From ASV31 sp965229765 (GTDB lineage: Bacteria; Pseudomonadota; Alphaproteobacteria; Rhodobacterales; Rhodobacteraceae), in the NCBI GenBank assembly GCA_965229765.1, contig CBDDJT010000004.1, positions 1,612,001 to 1,676,000 on the forward strand: a stretch of DNA of 64,000 nt, written 5' to 3'. Shown in pieces: positions 60,694 to 64,000 of the stretch. The translations under genes and the position numbers were made by a program. The notes under the pieces were generated by a model, which was not told the origin of the DNA, made no database searches, and worked only from the letters and a program-made list of their open reading frames with translations. Numbering within the stretch: the stretch's first letter is position 1; each line of letters opens with the position of its first letter.

Positions 60694-61448
60694 ACCGGGT
60701 TCTTGTGACAGGCGGCGGATCGGGGATCGGACGCGCGATCGCCACTGCCTTTGCCGAGGCGGGCGCCGAAGTCTGGGTGAGCGATGTCGCGTCGGACGTG
60801 CTGACCACGGTGCCGCAGGGCTGGCATGCCACGCTGGTCGATGCATCGGACCCGGTGGGCATGGCGGCGCTGTTTGCCGAGATCGAGGCGACGTGGGGCG
60901 GGCTGGAGACGCTATGCGCGAACGCCGGCGTTGCCGGGCCAACGGCGCGCATCGAGGACGTGACGCCCGAGGACTGGCGCCGTTGTGTCGCGGTGAACCT
61001 GGAGGGCGCGTTCCTTGCCGCCAAGCACGCCGCACCGATGATGAAGCGGGCGGGCAAGGGCGCGATCATCCTGACCTCGTCCACCGCCGGTTTTCACGGC
61101 TATCCCAACCGGGCGCCCTATTCCGCGGCGAAATGGGGTGTGATCGGGTTGATGAAGACGCTGGCGATGGAGCTTGGCCCCTTCGGCATCCGCGCCAATG
61201 CGATCTGCCCCGGCGCGGTCGAGGGGCCGCGCATGGAGGGCGTGTTGCAGCGCGAGGCCGAGGCCAAGGGCATGACGCGGGATGCCGTCTATCATGGCTA
61301 TGCCTCTGGCACATCCATGCGGACATGGGTGACGGCCGAGGACGTGGCGGCGATGGCGGTGTTTCTTGGCGGGCCCGGCGCGGCGCGGGTGTCTGGGCAG
61401 GTGATCGCGGTGGACGGTCACACCGAGAACCCGGATCCCAAACCCTGA
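60690..61448 (+). CDS. Short-chain dehydrogenase/reductase (SDR) of the carnitine operon
   Basis: A 252-residue classical SDR with VTGGGSGIGRAIATA (cofactor loop), CANAGVAGP, ILTSSTAGFHGYPNRAPYSAAKWG (Ser and Tyr-x3-Lys) and NAICPGAVEGPR. Overlaps the carnitine dehydrogenase stop by four bases. It may be a 3-hydroxybutyrate dehydrogenase (for the acetoacetate released) or act on another carnitine stereoisomer. Start at 60690. Confidence 0.88.
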   Translation: MNRVLVTGGGSGIGRAIATAFAEAGAEVWVSDVASDVLTTVPQGWHATLVDASDPVGMAALFAEIEATWGGLETLCANAGVAGPTARIEDVTPEDWRRCVAVNLEGAFLAAKHAAPMMKRAGKGAIILTSSTAGFHGYPNRAPYSAAKWGVIGLMKTLAMELGPFGIRANAICPGAVEGPRMEGVLQREAEAKGMTRDAVYHGYASGTSMRTWVTAEDVAAMAVFLGGPGAARVSGQVIAVDGHTENPDPKP

Positions 61449-61451
61449 GTC

Positions 61452-62315
61452 CTAGCTGGTTTCGGCGATGCGGCGCATACGCGTCAGGTAGGCGGGCACG
61501 TCCCTTTCGGTGACGTGGGCCTCTCTCACCAGACCGTCGAAATGGCGGGTGAAGGCCTGCACGCGTTCGCTGTCGCGGAAGGCAAGGTAGTAGCGTCCGA
61601 CATAGACGACGGCGAGCAGGGGGCCGAACACGGTCAGCGGTGCCGAATAGACCCGGCGGGCATCGAAGAAATAGAGTCGCAGCGAAGGGTAGAGCCGGTC
61701 GTAGAGGTCACTGATGCGGTCGATCTGGGCAAGGCGCAGATCGCGGGGAAGATCTATGTAGTAGCCGCTGGCGGCGGCGAAGCTGTCGACTTCGTAGAGC
61801 GGCAGGGCGATCTCATAGTCGGAGTGCCCGCGCAGCATCAGCGACAGCCGGTCCTCGGACGCGCCGATGGCCTGTTGCGGCGACCGGCCAAGGTGCGGGG
61901 CGTATTCCCATTCCAGCATCGCGCGCGTCTTGAGCATGTCGGGCAGGGCGGCGGGGACGTGGCGGATCTTGTAGCCCGCCGCTTCTGAGTGCCAGCCGAA
62001 GATCTGTTCGTCGACCAGCGCGCGGGGGGCTTCGGTCACGGCCATCGAGGCGGCCATCAGTTCGGCCGCGCTTTCGGGCCGGTCGCTGAGCCCCAGAAGC
62101 CAGTCGGCCGACACGCCAAGCGCCGCCGCGCATTCGGCGACGACCTGCGCGTTGGGCAGGCGCGCGCCATCGCGGGCCAGCAGTTGCGAGATGGTGGAAC
62201 GGTCGGCACCCACCTGCCGGGCCAGCGCGCTCTGGTTCGTGCCACGCAGGTCCATCGCCTGTGTCATGCGCTGGCGGAAGATGTCGGCACGGTCGCGTTT
62301 GTCGAGTTTTGTCAT
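61452..62315 (-). CDS. XRE-family regulator with C-terminal effector region
   Basis: A 287-residue regulator. The N-terminal HTH (TNQSALARQVGADRSTISQLLARD, residues about 26-50) is XRE type; a long helical C-terminal domain of about 200 residues (DEQIFGWHSEAAGYKIRH, GYYIDLPRDLRLAQIDR) is not a recognised ligand domain. It converges on the carnitine operon, ending three bases away, so it might regulate it, but it is not the usual GATase-type CdhR. Start at 62315. Confidence 0.85.
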   Translation of the reverse strand: MTKLDKRDRADIFRQRMTQAMDLRGTNQSALARQVGADRSTISQLLARDGARLPNAQVVAECAAALGVSADWLLGLSDRPESAAELMAASMAVTEAPRALVDEQIFGWHSEAAGYKIRHVPAALPDMLKTRAMLEWEYAPHLGRSPQQAIGASEDRLSLMLRGHSDYEIALPLYEVDSFAAASGYYIDLPRDLRLAQIDRISDLYDRLYPSLRLYFFDARRVYSAPLTVFGPLLAVVYVGRYYLAFRDSERVQAFTRHFDGLVREAHVTERDVPAYLTRMRRIAETS

Positions 62316-62421
62316 GGACTGTGAATTTTGTCACATATTGAGGTGTTGAGTTAACCATTCCCGGAATACCGGGGCAACCCTGCCGCTGCTATCGATGGAT
62401 CATCCAGAAATGAGGACGCCC

Positions 62422-62622
62422 ATGGAAACGCGGCAACGCACTGTCGTCAAAGCACTTCTCTGGCAGGCGCTTGGCCTGGCCATCATGCTTTGCGTCGGGG
62501 TTCTGGCGACGGGATCCGTGGCGCTGGGCGGTGCGATGGCGGTGACGAACACCAGTGTCGGGTTGATCACCTACATCGTCTACGAACGCTTGTGGGCGCG
62601 CGTATCATGGGGACGGGCGTGA
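62422..62622 (+). CDS. DUF2061 membrane protein
   Basis: A 66-residue protein with two hydrophobic helices (VVKALLWQALGLAIMLCVGV and AVTNTSVGLITYIVYERLW), matching the DUF2061 pattern, of unknown function. Start at 62422, after GAGGAC. It overlaps the next gene by up to 16 bases, suggesting translational coupling with the desaturase. Confidence 0.8.
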   Translation: METRQRTVVKALLWQALGLAIMLCVGVLATGSVALGGAMAVTNTSVGLITYIVYERLWARVSWGRA

Positions 62623-63515
62623 GGCGGCGGCCGCTGGCGGAGTGGCCCACGCTGGCGCTGGTGCTGGCATGTTACATGGTCTGGGCGCTGGGCACGACGT
62701 GGATTGCCGGCGTTTCGGTTGCCCTTGGCGTTGCCGTCACGGCGCTGGCGACGGCGTTTTTCGCGTCGTTGCAGCATGAGGCGATCCACGGCCATCCGTT
62801 CAGGGATGCGCGGCTGAACGCGGCGCTTGTCTTTCCGGCTCTGACGCTGACGGTGCCCTATGGGCGGTTTCGCGACACCCATCTGGCGCATCACCGCGAC
62901 GCGATCCTGACCGACCCTTACGACGACCCGGAAACGAACTACCTCGACCCGGCGGTATGGGCGCGGCTGCCGGGTTGGTTGCGGGGGGCGCTGGCGGTGA
63001 ACAACACGCTGGCCGGGCGGATGCTGCTGGGACCTCTGATCGGCAACATCGCCTTCGCCATCTGTGAGGTCCGGTCGGCGCGCGCCGGTGACGGGCGCGT
63101 GGCGCGGGGTTGGCTGTGGCATGTGCCGGCACTGCTGCCGGTGGCGGCATGGCTGTGGGGGGTGGGCGAGATGCCGGTCTGGGCCTACGTGCTGGCGGCC
63201 TACGCGGCGCAGGGGATCCTGCGGATCCGCACCTTCCTGGAGCATCAGGCGCATGAACGGGCGCGGGGGCGGACCGTCATCATCGAGGATCGCGGGCCGC
63301 TGTCGTGGCTATTTCTGAACAACAACCTGCACGTGGTCCACCACATGCACCCGAAGGTGCCGTGGTACCGGCTGCCGACGCTCTATTTCGCCGATCCCGC
63401 GCGATACCGGGCACGCAACGACGGCTACGTCTACCGTTCCTATCCCGAGATCTTCGCCCGCTATTTCTGGCGCGCCAAGGACCCGGTGCCGCACCCTCTC
63501 TGGCGCAGGCCCTGA
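62607..63515 (+). CDS. Fatty acid desaturase-family membrane protein
   Basis: A 302-residue membrane di-iron protein with three histidine boxes: HEAIHGHP, THLAHHRD and HVVHHMHP. Four or more hydrophobic helices. Desaturase or hydroxylase for acyl chains or carotenoid-type lipids. The start could be ATG at 62607 or GTG at 62619, the latter giving a GTGA overlap with the DUF2061 gene. The full sequence is present. Confidence 0.86.
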   Translation: MGTGVRRRPLAEWPTLALVLACYMVWALGTTWIAGVSVALGVAVTALATAFFASLQHEAIHGHPFRDARLNAALVFPALTLTVPYGRFRDTHLAHHRDAILTDPYDDPETNYLDPAVWARLPGWLRGALAVNNTLAGRMLLGPLIGNIAFAICEVRSARAGDGRVARGWLWHVPALLPVAAWLWGVGEMPVWAYVLAAYAAQGILRIRTFLEHQAHERARGRTVIIEDRGPLSWLFLNNNLHVVHHMHPKVPWYRLPTLYFADPARYRARNDGYVYRSYPEIFARYFWRAKDPVPHPLWRRP

Positions 63516-63535
63516 GGGCGTGCCAATAGTCGGCG

Positions 63536-64000
63536 ATGGATCTCTGGGTCGCCGTCACCATCTTCGCCGCTGCCGTGCAGACGGTGCGCTTCATGTTGCA
63601 GAAGCAACTGAAGGGCGCGGGCCTGTCCACCGGCGGCGCGACGTTCTCGCGCTTTCTGTTCGCAGCACCGCTGGCCGCGCTGCTGGTGGCTGGGCTGATG
63701 CTGGCGCAGGGTCTGACGCTACCACCCACGACCGCGCGGTTCTGGGGCTTTGCGCTGGGCGGAGGTGTGTTCCAGATCGTCGGAACGCTCTGTACCGTGG
63801 CGCTTTTCGGGCTGCGCAACTTTGCCGTGGGCCTCGCCTTCACCAAGACCGAGACGGTTCAGGTGGCGATCTTTTCGGCGCTGGTGCTGGGCGAGGCGGT
63901 GACGGGCACCGGGCTGATCGCCATCCTGATCGGGCTGGCGGGCGTGATCCTGTTGTCGCTGCCCCCGCGCGAGATCGGCGGGGGCCTTTGGAACCGGGCC
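63536..64000 (+). CDS. EamA-family (DMT) transporter, N-terminal part
   Basis: The first 155 residues of a drug/metabolite transporter running off the right edge. It has four hydrophobic helices so far (MDLWVAVTIFAAAVQTVRFM, FLFAAPLAALLVAGLMLAQ, IVGTLCTVALFGLRNF, AIFSALVLGEAVTGTGLIAI) and the typical EamA KTETVQVAIFSALVLGE motif. The ATG at 63536 is preceded by weak purines. Substrate unknown. Confidence 0.85.
   Translation, partial: MDLWVAVTIFAAAVQTVRFMLQKQLKGAGLSTGGATFSRFLFAAPLAALLVAGLMLAQGLTLPPTTARFWGFALGGGVFQIVGTLCTVALFGLRNFAVGLAFTKTETVQVAIFSALVLGEAVTGTGLIAILIGLAGVILLSLPPREIGGGLWNRA

Noticed and set aside
58639..61035. A 798-codon open frame on the minus strand across the carnitine operon
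   Set aside because: It is antisense to three well-supported genes, has no ribosome site or known domain, and reflects the high GC content of the opposite strand.
1..64000. CRISPR arrays, prophage or rRNA genes
   Set aside because: No evenly spaced direct repeats, phage structural genes or rRNA-like segments were seen; the only mobile element is the IS3-type remnant.

Overview
The window looks like a chromosomal segment of a high-GC alphaproteobacterium, most likely a Rhodobacterales (Rhodobacter/Roseobacter-type) organism. The reasons are the uniform codon bias, PutA lacking a DNA-binding domain next to an Lrp-type regulator, an alphaproteobacterial SOS box (GTTC-N7-GTTC), and many TRAP/ABC uptake systems tied to amine and amino-acid catabolism. 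There are about 66 protein genes or gene remnants and one tRNA gene. No rRNA, CRISPR array or prophage was seen.

Layout. 1-10.1 kb holds housekeeping genes: the end of a MetR-like regulator, an inositol-monophosphatase, a homocysteine methyltransferase, a rhomboid protease, putA with divergent putR, a TPR protein, an Asp/Asn beta-hydroxylase preceded by a 58-aa ORF, tRNA-Leu(TAA), a decayed IS3-family element, and a SnoaL/NTF2-like protein. 10.2-38.7 kb is a long catabolic island: a TRAP transporter; a ten-gene minus-strand operon (ABC sugar-type transporter, amidohydrolase-fold protein, DapA-family lyase, two SDRs, class III aminotransferase, polysaccharide-deacetylase-fold hydrolase); an IclR/PcaR-type regulator; an HcnA-HcnB-like fusion flavoprotein with a DadA-like partner; a lambda-crystallin-type dehydrogenase; SDRs; a sugar-isomerase-fold protein; an Old Yellow Enzyme; a second DapA-family lyase; a second DadA-like oxidase; split GcvPA/GcvPB; an AcoX/NAD-kinase-like protein; and a GST. 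39-46.6 kb holds a CesT-like protein, an SMP-30 lactonase-like protein, and a GntR-flanked spermidine/putrescine-type ABC transporter with a hydantoin/Asp-Glu racemase. 46.9-57.8 kb is mixed: a sterol-desaturase-fold protein, UDP-GlcNAc 2-epimerase, a methyltransferase, metG, an MFS carrier, a beta-lactamase-fold hydrolase, an orphan imuA with an SOS box, a DsrE-like protein, an aldo/keto reductase and a BNR propeller. 57.9-61.4 kb is a carnitine catabolic operon (beta-keto-acid cleavage enzyme, secreted Cys-rich protein, carnitine dehydrogenase-thioesterase fusion, SDR). 61.5-64 kb has an XRE regulator, a DUF2061 protein, a fatty-acid desaturase and the start of an EamA transporter.

How the genes work together. 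The most striking feature is a repeated 15-bp inverted-repeat motif, consensus GTTCG-N5-CGCAC, in six intergenic regions of the island (near 13.1, 23.1, 27.8, 29.7, 36.8 and 38.0 kb). At each site a third half-site lies exactly four bases further on. The core resembles the operator described for PcaR-type IclR regulators, and the only IclR gene (23206-24084) sits beside one copy. I infer a single IclR regulon of about 28 kb joining two import systems to an oxidative/aldolytic pathway for an unidentified nitrogenous substrate. The enzyme set does not match a pathway I recognise, so this is the best candidate for an undescribed system. Its metal-ligand-less amidohydrolase and its GcvPA/PB pair without GcvH or GcvT are notable oddities.
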